A stretch of DNA of 64,000 bases, taken from an uncultured Lachnospiraceae bacterium. Lineage in GTDB: Bacteria; Bacillota; Clostridia; Lachnospirales; Lachnospiraceae. The stretch lies in NCBI GenBank assembly GCA_900544685.1, contig UQWA01000003.1:1-64000 (forward strand), in the 5' to 3' direction. The notes under the pieces were generated by a model. The model was given only the letters and a program-made list of their open reading frames with translations, made no database searches and was not told where the DNA came from. Shown one piece after another: positions 7,557 through 15,772 of this stretch (position 1 is its first letter; each line of letters begins with the position of its first letter). A program made the translations under genes and the position numbers.

Positions 7557-9557
7557 ATGAATCATCACATATCAGGTGAAAAAAAACAGGAGACAGAAGA
7601 GCATATTCTTGTCTGTCTGTCAGCGTCTCCATCCAACGAAAAAATCATCGATACCGCGGCTAAGATGGCTCATGGGCTTCAGGCACGTTTTACAGCACTT
7701 TATGTACAGAATGGAGTCAGACAGGAAAAGGCCGATCAGGAGAGACTGGAGGAGCATATCCGTTTTGCTGAAAAGATGGGAGCTGAGATTGTAATGACAC
7801 ACGGAGAAAACGTGCCGGTGCAGATTGCGGAATATGCACAATTATCTGGTGTAACCACAATAGTGATCGGGCAGAGCAATGCCAGGAAGAATCACGTTTT
7901 CAGCAGACAGACTTTGACAGAAAAATTGATATCTCTGATACCGGATATTGATATTCATATTATTCCGGATACTTTCAGAGATGGAAATTATCACAAACTT
8001 CATCTTGCTCTGTATACAGAAAAGCCTTCTGTAAAAGATATTTTGTTAACCATATCTATCTTTGCAATCTGTACCATGATTAGCCTGGTATTTCAAAAGC
8101 ATCACTTTACTGATACGAATATTGTGACAATCTATATTCTTGGTGTATTACTCACTTCTATTCTGACAAATGGGTATCTCTGCAGTATTGCGGGATCTTT
8201 TTTAAGTGTCGTGTTGTTTTGCTTTTTTCTTACGGAACCCAGAATGTCTTTTCAGACTTATGCTGTAGGATACCCTGTGACATTTCTGATAATGCTGATC
8301 TCTTCGGTACTTACCGGAACACTGGCAGCAAAATTGAAAAATCATGCAAGGCTTTCGGCACAGCTGGCCTTTCGTGCACAGATTCTATTTGACACAGACC
8401 AGATGCTGCAAAAGACAAAAAGCAGCAATGAGATCTTAAGTGTAACCTGTACTCAGCTGGTACGTCTTCTGAATCGCAGTATTGTGGCCTATGTATCAGA
8501 AAATGAAGCGTTATCCTGTGGAACAGTATTTCACAGCCAGAAACAGGATGAGAAGGAAGAAAAATCAAAATCGGAAGAACAGCTTCTGGTACCATCAGAA
8601 GAAAATGTTGCCAAATGGGTATATGAAAATCAACAGCGGGCTGGAGCAACCACCCATCATTTCCGTAATGCCAGATGCCTGTATCTGGCTATTCGTATTG
8701 GAGATCACGTATATGGGGTAATTGGAATTCCCGTACAGAACCATCCACTGGATTCCTTTGAATATAGTGTGTTGCTTTCCGTGATAAGTGAATGTGCACT
8801 TGCCATGGAAAACTCCAAGAATGCCATGGAAAAAGAAAAAAATGCAGTATTGGCGAAAAATGAACAGCTTCGCGCAGATCTGCTGCGTGCAATATCTCAT
8901 GATCTGCGTACCCCTCTTTGTTCGATATCCGGAAATGCAGATATGCTTCTGAACAGTGGAAACGGACTGGATGATGCCACAAAGCAGCAGATTTATACGG
9001 ACATTTATGAGGATGCAGAATGGCTGACCGGTGTGGTGGAAAACCTGTTATCTGTTACCAGACTGAATGATGGACGTCTCAAGTTCAAATTCACAGATCA
9101 GATTCTGGATGAGGTCATTACAGAGTCTCTGCGACATATCAGTCGAAAACACGAAGAATATCAGATTCTGACGGAATGCGATGAACTGCTTTTGGTACGT
9201 ATGGATGTACGGCTGATTATTCAGGTGTTGGTGAATCTGATCGACAATGCCATAAAGTACACGCCGCCAGGTTCTGTGATCTGCATTCGTGGAAAAAAGA
9301 AAAATGGAAAAGCAGAGGTTTGCGTAATGGATAACGGAGCCGGAATTTCTGAAGAAATGAAACCTCATATATTTGAGATGTTTTATACCGGAAAAAATAC
9401 GATTGCAGACAGTAAGCGAAGCCTGGGTCTGGGCCTGGCACTTTGCAAATCGATTATCGAAGCACATGACGGCAGTCTGACGCTTACAGATAATCAGCCA
9501 CATGGATGTATCTTTACTTTTACATTACAGCTCAGTGAGGTGATATTACATGAATAA
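7557..9557 (+). CDS. kdpD: KdpD-like sensor histidine kinase lacking the KdpD sensor domain
   Basis: This 666-residue membrane kinase contains a universal-stress-protein-like domain (about 16-135), then a four-helix DUF4118 membrane block (about 155-265). A GAF-like region (about 285-415) precedes the HisKA domain, with the phosphorylated His at residue 448 in ISHDLRTPL. The ATPase has an N-box (NLIDNAIKYT) and glycine boxes (DNGAGIS, LGLGLAL). Classical KdpD has about 900 residues and starts with a P-loop KdpD domain, which is missing here. The last eight bases overlap kdpE, so the pair is translationally coupled. No kdpFABC genes are nearby; ktrBA are instead. Confidence 0.92.
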   Translation: MNHHISGEKKQETEEHILVCLSASPSNEKIIDTAAKMAHGLQARFTALYVQNGVRQEKADQERLEEHIRFAEKMGAEIVMTHGENVPVQIAEYAQLSGVTTIVIGQSNARKNHVFSRQTLTEKLISLIPDIDIHIIPDTFRDGNYHKLHLALYTEKPSVKDILLTISIFAICTMISLVFQKHHFTDTNIVTIYILGVLLTSILTNGYLCSIAGSFLSVVLFCFFLTEPRMSFQTYAVGYPVTFLIMLISSVLTGTLAAKLKNHARLSAQLAFRAQILFDTDQMLQKTKSSNEILSVTCTQLVRLLNRSIVAYVSENEALSCGTVFHSQKQDEKEEKSKSEEQLLVPSEENVAKWVYENQQRAGATTHHFRNARCLYLAIRIGDHVYGVIGIPVQNHPLDSFEYSVLLSVISECALAMENSKNAMEKEKNAVLAKNEQLRADLLRAISHDLRTPLCSISGNADMLLNSGNGLDDATKQQIYTDIYEDAEWLTGVVENLLSVTRLNDGRLKFKFTDQILDEVITESLRHISRKHEEYQILTECDELLLVRMDVRLIIQVLVNLIDNAIKYTPPGSVICIRGKKKNGKAEVCVMDNGAGISEEMKPHIFEMFYTGKNTIADSKRSLGLGLALCKSIIEAHDGSLTLTDNQPHGCIFTFTLQLSEVILHE

Positions 9558-10254
9558 AACAACCATACTGGTTGTGGAAGATGACCGTCCTATCCGCAAC
9601 CTGATCATCACAACCTTAAAAACCCATGATTATAAGTATCTGGCGGCAGAAAATGGAGCTGCTGCATTATTGGAAGCCTCCTCTCATAATCCTGACATTG
9701 TACTTCTGGATCTTGGCTTGCCGGATATGGAAGGAGTAGAAATCATAAAAAAGATTCGCACCTGGTCAAATATGCCGATTATTGTCATCAGTGCAAGAAG
9801 TGAGGATACAGACAAGATCGAAGCGCTGGATGCAGGAGCGGACGATTATATTACCAAACCATTTTCTGTGGAAGAACTGCTGGCGCGTATTCGGGTGACA
9901 CAGCGTCGTCTTTCCATCATTCAGGCCGGTGACAGCCAGGAAACATCTCTGTTTCAGAATGGAAATCTGAAAATCGATTATACTGCTGGCTGTACCTATC
10001 TGAAAGACATGGAGCTGCATCTGACACCAATTGAATATAAGCTGCTGTGTCTGTTATCGCATAATCTGGGAAAAGTACTGACACATACCTATATCACTCA
10101 GCAGATCTGGGGAAGGACATCCGAAAATGACGTTGCATCCCTGAGAGTCTTTATGGCAACGCTGCGAAAAAAACTGCAGCCGGATAAAAATGGAGTACAG
10201 TATATACAGACTCATATCGGTATCGGATATCGTATGTTGCGGATTGAAAACTGA
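9550..10254 (+). CDS. kdpE: KdpE-like response regulator
   Basis: This OmpR-family response regulator has 234 residues. The receiver domain (about 5-115) has its phospho-acceptor Asp at residue 54 in LLDLGLPD and the conserved Lys in ITKPF. The winged-helix DNA-binding domain spans about 140-232. It is the partner of the overlapping histidine kinase. In Kdp systems KdpE activates potassium uptake genes at low potassium; here the likely target is its own ktrBA-kdpDE operon. A long hairpin terminator follows. Confidence 0.95.
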   Translation: MNKTTILVVEDDRPIRNLIITTLKTHDYKYLAAENGAAALLEASSHNPDIVLLDLGLPDMEGVEIIKKIRTWSNMPIIVISARSEDTDKIEALDAGADDYITKPFSVEELLARIRVTQRRLSIIQAGDSQETSLFQNGNLKIDYTAGCTYLKDMELHLTPIEYKLLCLLSHNLGKVLTHTYITQQIWGRTSENDVASLRVFMATLRKKLQPDKNGVQYIQTHIGIGYRMLRIEN

Positions 10255-10264
10255 AATATATTGA

Positions 10265-10329
10265 ATGATTGTGAGGACTGTTGTTCCATAGAAGTATCTG
10301 TGTCTATGGAGAACAGTCCTTTCAATCAT
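10265..10329 (+). terminator. Long hairpin terminator of the ktr-kdp operon
   Basis: Three nested paired blocks are visible: ATGATTG (10265-10271) with CAATCAT (10323-10329), AGGACTGTT (10274-10282) with AACAGTCCT (10312-10320), and TCCATAGA (10285-10292) with TCTATGGA (10303-10310). The downstream side is A/T-rich but has no clean T-run. Confidence 0.7.
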
Positions 10330-10344
10330 GTTATAAAATATTTT

Positions 10345-10373
10345 GGAACCATTTGGTATTTTTCTGCGTCTAA
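10345..10373 (+). promoter_or_regulatory. ECF-type autoregulatory promoter
   Basis: GGAACC (10345-10350) is separated by 16 bp from CGTCTAA (10367-10373). This is the classic ECF arrangement (a GAAC-type -35, 16 bp, a CGTC -10) and it sits directly upstream of an ECF sigma gene. The sigma factor very probably transcribes its own operon. This also gives a search motif for its regulon. Confidence 0.75.
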
Positions 10374-10434
10374 TAGATAGAACAGTTGAAAAACATGTTC
10401 CTGTACGTACAGATTTTCAGAAGGGAGAAGTAAA

Positions 10435-10947
10435 GTGGAGAAGTTAGTCAATATGGCAAAAAGAGGTGATACAGAAGCTTTTACACAGCTGATGCAGTCT
10501 CAGATGCAAAACATGTATAAAACTGCCAGATCCATTTTATCACAGGATGAAGATGTGGCAGATGCGATTTCAGATACCATACTGGTATGTTGGGAACAAT
10601 TGGGGAGTTTGAAGCATGATGGATATTTTCGTACCTGGATGACCAGAATTCTGGTCAATAAATGCTATGATCTGATCAGATCAAATAAAACAGTAGCATG
10701 GGAAGACTATATTCCAGATCCGGCGTACCGTGAGCAGGAGTATGAAAATATTGAATGGAAACAGACCTTAGATTCTCTTTCAGAAAAATACAGGCTGATC
10801 ATGATGCTGTATTATGTGGAAGGATTTAAAGTCAGTGAAATCAGCCAGATACTGGATCTTTCAGAAGGTACAGTAAAAAGCAGACTGTCCAGAGGGCGTG
10901 AACGTCTGACAGAAGCTTTTGAATTACGGCAAAGGAGGGCGAATTAA
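10435..10947 (+). CDS. ECF-family RNA polymerase sigma factor
   Basis: This is a 170-residue group 4 sigma factor. Region 2 (about 20-85) ends in FRTWMTRILVNKCYDLIR. Region 4 (about 110-165) has VSEISQILDLSEGTVKSRLS, a helix-turn-helix for -35 recognition. The start is GTG at 10435 with GGGAG upstream. Its stop codon overlaps the anti-sigma gene's ATG by one base. It lies behind an ECF-like promoter, so positive autoregulation released by the anti-sigma factor is likely. The triggering stress is unknown; related systems sense cell-envelope or antimicrobial stress. Confidence 0.93.
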   Translation: MEKLVNMAKRGDTEAFTQLMQSQMQNMYKTARSILSQDEDVADAISDTILVCWEQLGSLKHDGYFRTWMTRILVNKCYDLIRSNKTVAWEDYIPDPAYREQEYENIEWKQTLDSLSEKYRLIMMLYYVEGFKVSEISQILDLSEGTVKSRLSRGRERLTEAFELRQRRAN

Positions 10948-12122
10948 TGAAGAAAAATGATACGATTTATACTTTACAGCAAAATATTGAGATCCCAGAT
11001 ATTGTAACAGAGAAGGCAAATATGGCATTTGAACAGATCAGGAAGGATGCTGGCAGCAGTAGCGATAAAATCGTAACGTATCAGAAACCAGCGAAAAAAT
11101 CCCGGAAAAAATATGTGGTTGCGGCACTCATTGCCATGATGACCGTTGGTGCAGTATCTGCCTATGCCGCTTATACAAACTGGAGTCATGGAATGAAAGA
11201 AGAACTGCGTATTTCAGAGGAACAGCAAAAGAATCTGGAAGCAAACGGCATGGCAGCATTTTCCGATGCATCCGTCACAGATGCAGGCGTGACAGTAACA
11301 GCACAGCAGAGTATTACCGATAATTATTACACCTATCTTTCCTTTAAGGTAGAGGGGTATTCTGTTGAAAAAGGGGTACAGCCAGACTTTGAAACTATTT
11401 CAGTCACCGCAGACGGACAGGATGTCAGCTGGGGCGGCAGGTTCTATGACGGAATGATTTCGGGCAATGATGGAATGTTTGTCAATGCAGATGGTTCGGA
11501 ACCGGAAACAGAGGCCGATGGTTCCATGATAGAAAACTATATGATGGATGATGGCAGTCTGGAGTATCATATGATACTGAAGAGTCATGAAAAAGGATTT
11601 TTTACAGGTAAACAGTTGCATGTAGAATTAGAAAATCTTGGAACAGTAGCAAAGGCGCAATATTTTCCGGATATCGAAGGGAGCTGGATACTGGATATGA
11701 CACTTGGCGGTGCTGATACAGCCAAATACATAGAAACCAATGAAAAATTAGGTGATACGGAAACAATTGTAACAGGAGTGGAACTTTCACCGGTTTCTAT
11801 GCGAGTCACATATGATTTTCCAAAAACAGAGCCGCGAATGGAAGAATTTGAGGATGAAAACGGTGAAATACAGACTGTTGCCTGGCCTGCACAACCACCA
11901 TTTGCTTTCGGAATCCGGTTAAAAGATGGTACTGTGATGAAATATATCTCTGCCGGTAGTGAAAGCACGGGATATACAAGTGAAGAAGGGCAGGAATATG
12001 TTGTGTCATTCCCACTGGACCGGGTGATTGATCCGGATCAGGTAAAAACAGTACTCTTCAGCGAATACGATGAAGAAAATGGCAAACAGCTCACTTACGA
12101 AGTACCATTAAAAGCGAATTAA
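10947..12122 (+). CDS. DUF4179 anti-sigma factor, membrane bound
   Basis: The 391-residue protein begins with a short cytoplasmic region (about 1-50), the presumed sigma-binding part. A single membrane segment follows (about 53-73, VVAALIAMMTVGAVSAYAAY). A large extracellular portion of about 315 residues is DUF4179-like and rich in Asp, Glu, Gly and Thr. Genes of this family almost always follow an ECF sigma gene, as here, and hold it inactive at the membrane. The extracellular domain is the likely sensor. The ATG overlaps the sigma stop codon (TAATG). Release by regulated proteolysis is the usual mechanism, but nothing in the sequence shows it. Confidence 0.85.
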   Translation: MKKNDTIYTLQQNIEIPDIVTEKANMAFEQIRKDAGSSSDKIVTYQKPAKKSRKKYVVAALIAMMTVGAVSAYAAYTNWSHGMKEELRISEEQQKNLEANGMAAFSDASVTDAGVTVTAQQSITDNYYTYLSFKVEGYSVEKGVQPDFETISVTADGQDVSWGGRFYDGMISGNDGMFVNADGSEPETEADGSMIENYMMDDGSLEYHMILKSHEKGFFTGKQLHVELENLGTVAKAQYFPDIEGSWILDMTLGGADTAKYIETNEKLGDTETIVTGVELSPVSMRVTYDFPKTEPRMEEFEDENGEIQTVAWPAQPPFAFGIRLKDGTVMKYISAGSESTGYTSEEGQEYVVSFPLDRVIDPDQVKTVLFSEYDEENGKQLTYEVPLKAN

Positions 12123-12168
12123 ATAGATTTACAAGAAATCAAAGAAGGTTGAAGGAACCGTTGTTGGA

Positions 12169-12195
12169 GGAGCTCATGTGTGGGCTCCTTTATTT
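12169..12195 (+). terminator. Terminator after the anti-sigma gene
   Basis: GGAGC (12169-12173) pairs with GCTCC (12184-12188), and TTTATTT follows. The stem is short but GC-rich. Confidence 0.6.
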
Positions 12196-12305
12196 GAACC
12201 GTTATCAAAAATGTTTCCTACTGTTCATGTTATTGATGTCAGTGGTATTTACGATACTGTATCCAGTTACAATCTCCAGAGTAGTATATGAATATGACAA
12301 ACAGC

Positions 12306-12334
12306 TTGCCAGGATGTTTGGAAGATGATATAAT
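12306..12334 (+). promoter_or_regulatory. Sigma-A promoter of the recombinase gene
   Basis: TTGCCA (12306-12311) and TATAAT (12329-12334) are separated by 17 bp. Transcription should start near 12341, a few bases before the palindrome at 12346-12379. A recombinase bound there could repress its own gene. Confidence 0.65.
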
Positions 12335-12345
12335 ATCCTATATAG

Positions 12346-12379
12346 ATCTATTCGACAAACCATAGTTTAACGAATAGAT
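12346..12379. other. dif: Candidate dif site (dif_SL-like 34-bp palindrome)
   Basis: The arms ATCTATTCG (12346-12354) and CGAATAGAT (12371-12379) are perfect inverted repeats. Inside them AAAC (12357-12360) pairs with GTTT (12365-12368) around a CATA centre. The core CGACAAACCATAGTTT closely follows the core I recall for the streptococcal/lactococcal dif_SL site, CGAAAAACTATAATTT, and dif_SL also lies next to xerS. Only one base pair interrupts each arm symmetrically at 12355-12356 and 12369-12370. No T-run follows, so it is not a terminator. Gene direction switches at this point, as expected at the terminus. Confidence 0.65.
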
Positions 12380-12427
12380 GAACAGCGATATACAATGATT
12401 ACGTTCTGAAAGGATTTTTACATTATT

Positions 12428-13486
12428 ATGGACCAGACATTTATGACATACCACGAACAGACCGATATTGACAATACTTTGCGTCTTCGGGAAATCCTGA
12501 AGACGCTTCCGCCATTTGCAAAGGATTATTTCCGGGCAATTGAACCGACTACATCTACACGGACCAGAATTTCTTATGCATATGACATTCGGGTATTTTT
12601 CCAGTTTTTGTTGAATGAGAACCCGGCATTTAAGAATACATCCATGTCAGAGATCTCTGTATCTGTATTGGATCAGATCAAGGCTCTTGACATCGAGGAA
12701 TACCTGGAATATTTAAAAGTATATGGTGACCGGGAGAATCTCCACACCAACGGCGAACGTGCCTTAAAACGCAAAATGGTGGCTCTCAGGGGGTTCTATG
12801 CATATTACTATAAGCATGAAATGATCCAGACAAATCCTTCCGTTCTGGTTGATATGCCGAAGATCCATGACAAGGCAATTATCCGCCTGGATGCGGACGA
12901 AACGGCCATGCTTCTGGATTTTATTGAACATGGCGGTGATGAACTGACTGGTCAAAAACGTGTCTACTGGGAAAAAACAAAGATTCGTGATCTGGCACTG
13001 ATTACCCTTCTTTTAGGTACTGGAATTCGTGTATCCGAATGTGTGGGTCTGGACATTACAGACGTGGATTTTAAAAATAATGGTATCAAGGTCGTTCGAA
13101 AAGGCGGTAATGAAATGATTGTATACTTTGGTGATGAGGTAGAATCTGCCCTGCGTGATTATTTGACAGTGCGGGAAGGCATTACGCCTTTAGCCGGTCA
13201 TGAAAATGCCCTTTTTCTCTCCACTCAGCGGAAACGTATTGGCATCAAGGCTGTGGAAAATCTGGTAAAAAAATATGCATCCCAGATTACCGGAACCAAG
13301 AAAATTACACCTCATAAGCTGCGAAGCACGTATGGTACTGCCCTTTATCAGGAAACCGGTGATATCTATCTGGTTGCAGATGTATTGGGACACAAAGACG
13401 TTAATACCACCAAAAAGCATTATGCAGCCATGGACGACCAGAGACGCCGTCGGGCTGCTTCGGCAGTACGCCTGCGTGAAGACTAA
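12428..13486 (+). CDS. xerS: XerS-type tyrosine recombinase
   Basis: This 352-residue site-specific recombinase has a SAM-like core-binding domain (about 25-145) and a catalytic domain (about 150-350). The catalytic set is visible: Arg201 (GTGIRVSE), Lys in VRKGG (about 226), His296 and Arg299 (HKLR), His322 (LGHKD) and the nucleophile Tyr332 (HYAAM). Its length and the motif SMSEISVSVLDQIKAL before the first domain ends resemble single-recombinase XerS proteins rather than about 300-residue XerC/XerD. It probably resolves chromosome dimers with FtsK, which is encoded at 56-59 kb. A dif-like palindrome lies 50 bases upstream. A phage-type integrase is less likely because no mobile genes surround it. 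Confidence 0.85.
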   Translation: MDQTFMTYHEQTDIDNTLRLREILKTLPPFAKDYFRAIEPTTSTRTRISYAYDIRVFFQFLLNENPAFKNTSMSEISVSVLDQIKALDIEEYLEYLKVYGDRENLHTNGERALKRKMVALRGFYAYYYKHEMIQTNPSVLVDMPKIHDKAIIRLDADETAMLLDFIEHGGDELTGQKRVYWEKTKIRDLALITLLLGTGIRVSECVGLDITDVDFKNNGIKVVRKGGNEMIVYFGDEVESALRDYLTVREGITPLAGHENALFLSTQRKRIGIKAVENLVKKYASQITGTKKITPHKLRSTYGTALYQETGDIYLVADVLGHKDVNTTKKHYAAMDDQRRRRAASAVRLRED

Positions 13487-13497
13487 ACCATACATAA

Positions 13498-13545
13498 AAT
13501 TTCTCTGCCAGATCAAAACAGATCTGGCAGAGAAATTGATTTTTA
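13498..13545. terminator. Perfect bidirectional terminator between xerS and dtd
   Basis: A 17-bp perfect stem (13498-13514 with 13521-13537) closes on a six-base AAAACA loop. T-rich sequence follows on the right and A-rich sequence lies on the left, so it serves both convergent genes. Confidence 0.9.
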
Positions 13546-13546
13546 T

Positions 13547-13984
13547 TTAATTTTCCAGTATCACAGTAAACGGTCCGTCATTGACCAGGCTGACCTTCAT
13601 ATCAGCGCCAAATTCACCTGTTTCTACACATGGGATCTGTTTCCGGCATTCTGAGATGATATATTCATACAATTCATTAGCCATTTCCGGAGGGGCTGCA
13701 TCCACGAAACTTGGACGGTTGCCCTTCTTACAATTGGCATATAAAGTAAACTGCGAAACCAGTAAAAGGCTGCCGTCTACATCTTTCAGTGCCAGATTGG
13801 TCTTTCCGTTTTCATCTTCAAAGATACGAAGCTGAATCATCTTTTTGATTAATTGATCAGCTACTTCTCTTGTATCTTCTTTTCCGATTCCAATCAGAAC
13901 CAGAAATCCTTTTTGAATCCGTCCGATACAGGTCTGATCTACCGTAACAGAAGCCTCACGGACACGTTGAATCACAAATTTCAT
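13547..13984 (-). CDS. dtd: D-aminoacyl-tRNA deacylase
   Basis: Dtd hydrolyses D-amino acids wrongly attached to tRNA, protecting translation in the cytoplasm. The 145-residue product has the two family motifs: SQFTL (about residues 77-81) and the C-terminal NDGPFT proofreading motif. I set the start at ATG 13984 (MKFVIQRV), which has AGGAGA at the right distance. An in-frame ATG 39 bases upstream would add a non-conserved leader. It is the first minus-strand gene after the inferred terminus and is flanked by terminators on both sides. Confidence 0.93.
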   Translation of the reverse strand: MKFVIQRVREASVTVDQTCIGRIQKGFLVLIGIGKEDTREVADQLIKKMIQLRIFEDENGKTNLALKDVDGSLLLVSQFTLYANCKKGNRPSFVDAAPPEMANELYEYIISECRKQIPCVETGEFGADMKVSLVNDGPFTVILEN

Positions 13985-14023
13985 AATAATAGGTACTCTC
14001 CTGCTTTTTCTTATGATGCACAA

Positions 14024-14062
14024 AATGCCTTACGGACTGCATATTCTAATCCGCAGGGCATT
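14024..14062 (-). terminator. Terminator of the cytidylate-kinase-like gene
   Basis: Paired blocks AATGCC/GGCATT (14024-14029 with 14057-14062) and TACGGA/TCCGCA (14031-14036 with 14050-14055) form the stem. Reading the minus strand, TTTTG follows. Confidence 0.6.
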
Positions 14063-14068
14063 CTACGA

Positions 14069-14719
14069 TTATTCAGATAAATGACGCGGAACTTTCCGTT
14101 GTTCCTTCTCTTCTACAAATTTTTTAATCAGATCTACGGTTCCGTCAATTCCAAGAACAGAGCTATTCACACACAGATCATAACTGCTGATGTCGCCCCA
14201 TTTCTTACTGGTGTAGTAGTTATAATAGCTGGCACGCTGTTTGTCAGTCTTGGTAATGGCATCCTTTGCCTTAGAATCACTCCAGTCATGGCGTCTGGCG
14301 ATGCGATGAATTCGAGTGTCCATATCACCATAAACAAATATAGATACATGATTCGGGAATGATTCCAGTGCATAGTCGGCACAACGCCCAACCATAACAC
14401 ACGGTCCTTCTTTTGCAATATCCTTAATAGCATTAAACTGTGCCAGAAATACCTTGTGATTGATTGGCATACCGGATAATGCGGAAGAAGCATATCCCAT
14501 AGAATAGGTATCCATAACCAGAGAATATAAGAAACTATTTGTTGGTTTCTCATCATGATTTTCAAAAAGCTCCTGACAGATTCCGCTTTCTTTAGCGGCC
14601 CGGTCTAAAAGTTCATTATCGTAACACTTGATTCCAAAAGCCTCAGCAAGTTTTTGGCCAATCTCTCTTCCGCCGCTTCCATACTGTCTTCCGATTGTAA
14701 TGATTGATTTACATGCCAT
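14069..14719 (-). CDS. Cytidylate kinase-like family protein
   Basis: This 216-residue P-loop kinase has the nucleotide-binding loop GRQYGSGGREIG (about 9-20). It belongs to the cytidylate-kinase-like family common in Clostridia, which differs from true Cmk in size and motif. The substrate is not certain; a nucleoside monophosphate is the family expectation. An AGGAGGA ribosome binding site precedes the ATG, and a sigma-A-like promoter lies 45 to 75 bases upstream. It is monocistronic. Confidence 0.85.
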   Translation of the reverse strand: MACKSIITIGRQYGSGGREIGQKLAEAFGIKCYDNELLDRAAKESGICQELFENHDEKPTNSFLYSLVMDTYSMGYASSALSGMPINHKVFLAQFNAIKDIAKEGPCVMVGRCADYALESFPNHVSIFVYGDMDTRIHRIARRHDWSDSKAKDAITKTDKQRASYYNYYTSKKWGDISSYDLCVNSSVLGIDGTVDLIKKFVEEKEQRKVPRHLSE

Positions 14720-14762
14720 AAAAATCTCCTCCTGACTGTTTTGGATAAAATAATTTATGTGT

Positions 14763-14791
14763 ATTATACAATAAAGACCTTATATTGTACA
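14763..14791 (-). promoter_or_regulatory. Promoter of the cytidylate-kinase-like gene
   Basis: On the minus strand TGTACA (14786-14791) and TATAAT (14763-14768) are 17 bp apart. The palindromic hexamer TGTACA of the -35 recurs nearby (around 14799-14804), so a small regulator could bind here. Confidence 0.45.
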
Positions 14792-14842
14792 GCAATTTGT
14801 ACAAAAAATCCTTATAATTGTCGTCTGGGCAGAAGCCAGCTT

Positions 14843-15772
14843 CTATCTAGATGATGCACTGCGCAATTTTGTCAGAAGATTCTCAAAATACTCTGGCAGC
14901 GGTGCAGAAAATTCCATATATTCGCCTGTCCGCGGGTGAATAAATCCCAGCACCTGAGCATGAAGGGTCTGACCCTGCAGACCTGAAAAGGGACATTTTG
15001 CCGGTCCGTAAACATCATCCCCGACAATCGGGTGATGAATGCTGCTCATATGAACACGGATCTGATGGGTACGCCCTGTCTCAAGCTGACACTCAATATA
15101 GGTATAATTTCCAAAACGTTCCAGCACCCGGTAATGGGTAATGGCGTCCCGACCATTTCGTGGTTCAATTGCCATTTTTTTACGGTCTATGGGATGACGT
15201 CCGATGGGAGCATCTACAGTCCCCTGATCATTTTTCAGATTACCATGTACAATCGCACGGTATTTACGGGTAATAGAATGTACCTTTAACTGTTCCGCAA
15301 TGGCATTATGGGCAAAATCGTTTTTACATACCAGGAGACTTCCAGTTGTATTACGGTCGATACGATGAACGATACCAGGACGCATTACCCCGTTAATCCC
15401 TGATAAATCATCCTTACAATGATACATTAATGCATTAACCAGTGTACCGCTGTAATGTCCGGCTGCAGGGTGAACCACCATGCCTTTCGGTTTATTTACT
15501 ACAATCAGATCCTGATCTTCGTATAAAATATCCAGAGGAATATCTTCCGGCAGAATATCTGGCAGCACCTGATCCGGAATTAGAAGTGAAATCTCTTCAG
15601 TTCCGGCTATTTTATAATTAGACTTGACAGCTTTTCCGCCAATCGAGACCTGTCCGTCCTTAATCAATTTCTGAATATAGGATCTGGAGTGTTCCGGGAG
15701 TTGTTCCGAAAGAAAACGGTCAATACGAATCCCGGAATGTTCTGCGGACGCCTGAATTAGTTTCTGATCCAC
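14843..15772 (-). CDS. rluD: RluA/RluD-family 23S rRNA pseudouridine synthase
   Basis: This enzyme converts uridines in large-subunit rRNA to pseudouridine. It has 309 residues, with an N-terminal S4 RNA-binding domain (about 14-75) and a catalytic domain (about 85-300). The nucleophilic Asp is in HRIDRNTTG (about 135-143). The GTG start overlaps the end of lspA by 16 bases. The lspA-rluD pairing is conserved in Firmicutes (lspA-ylyB in Bacillus), which supports the name although the exact rRNA positions modified are not proven. Confidence 0.93.
   Translation of the reverse strand: MDQKLIQASAEHSGIRIDRFLSEQLPEHSRSYIQKLIKDGQVSIGGKAVKSNYKIAGTEEISLLIPDQVLPDILPEDIPLDILYEDQDLIVVNKPKGMVVHPAAGHYSGTLVNALMYHCKDDLSGINGVMRPGIVHRIDRNTTGSLLVCKNDFAHNAIAEQLKVHSITRKYRAIVHGNLKNDQGTVDAPIGRHPIDRKKMAIEPRNGRDAITHYRVLERFGNYTYIECQLETGRTHQIRVHMSSIHHPIVGDDVYGPAKCPFSGLQGQTLHAQVLGFIHPRTGEYMEFSAPLPEYFENLLTKLRSASSR

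Noticed and set aside
12428..13486. XerS gene as a phage or transposon integrase
   Set aside because: No mobile-element genes lie nearby, its size fits XerS, and its location is at a gene-direction switch.
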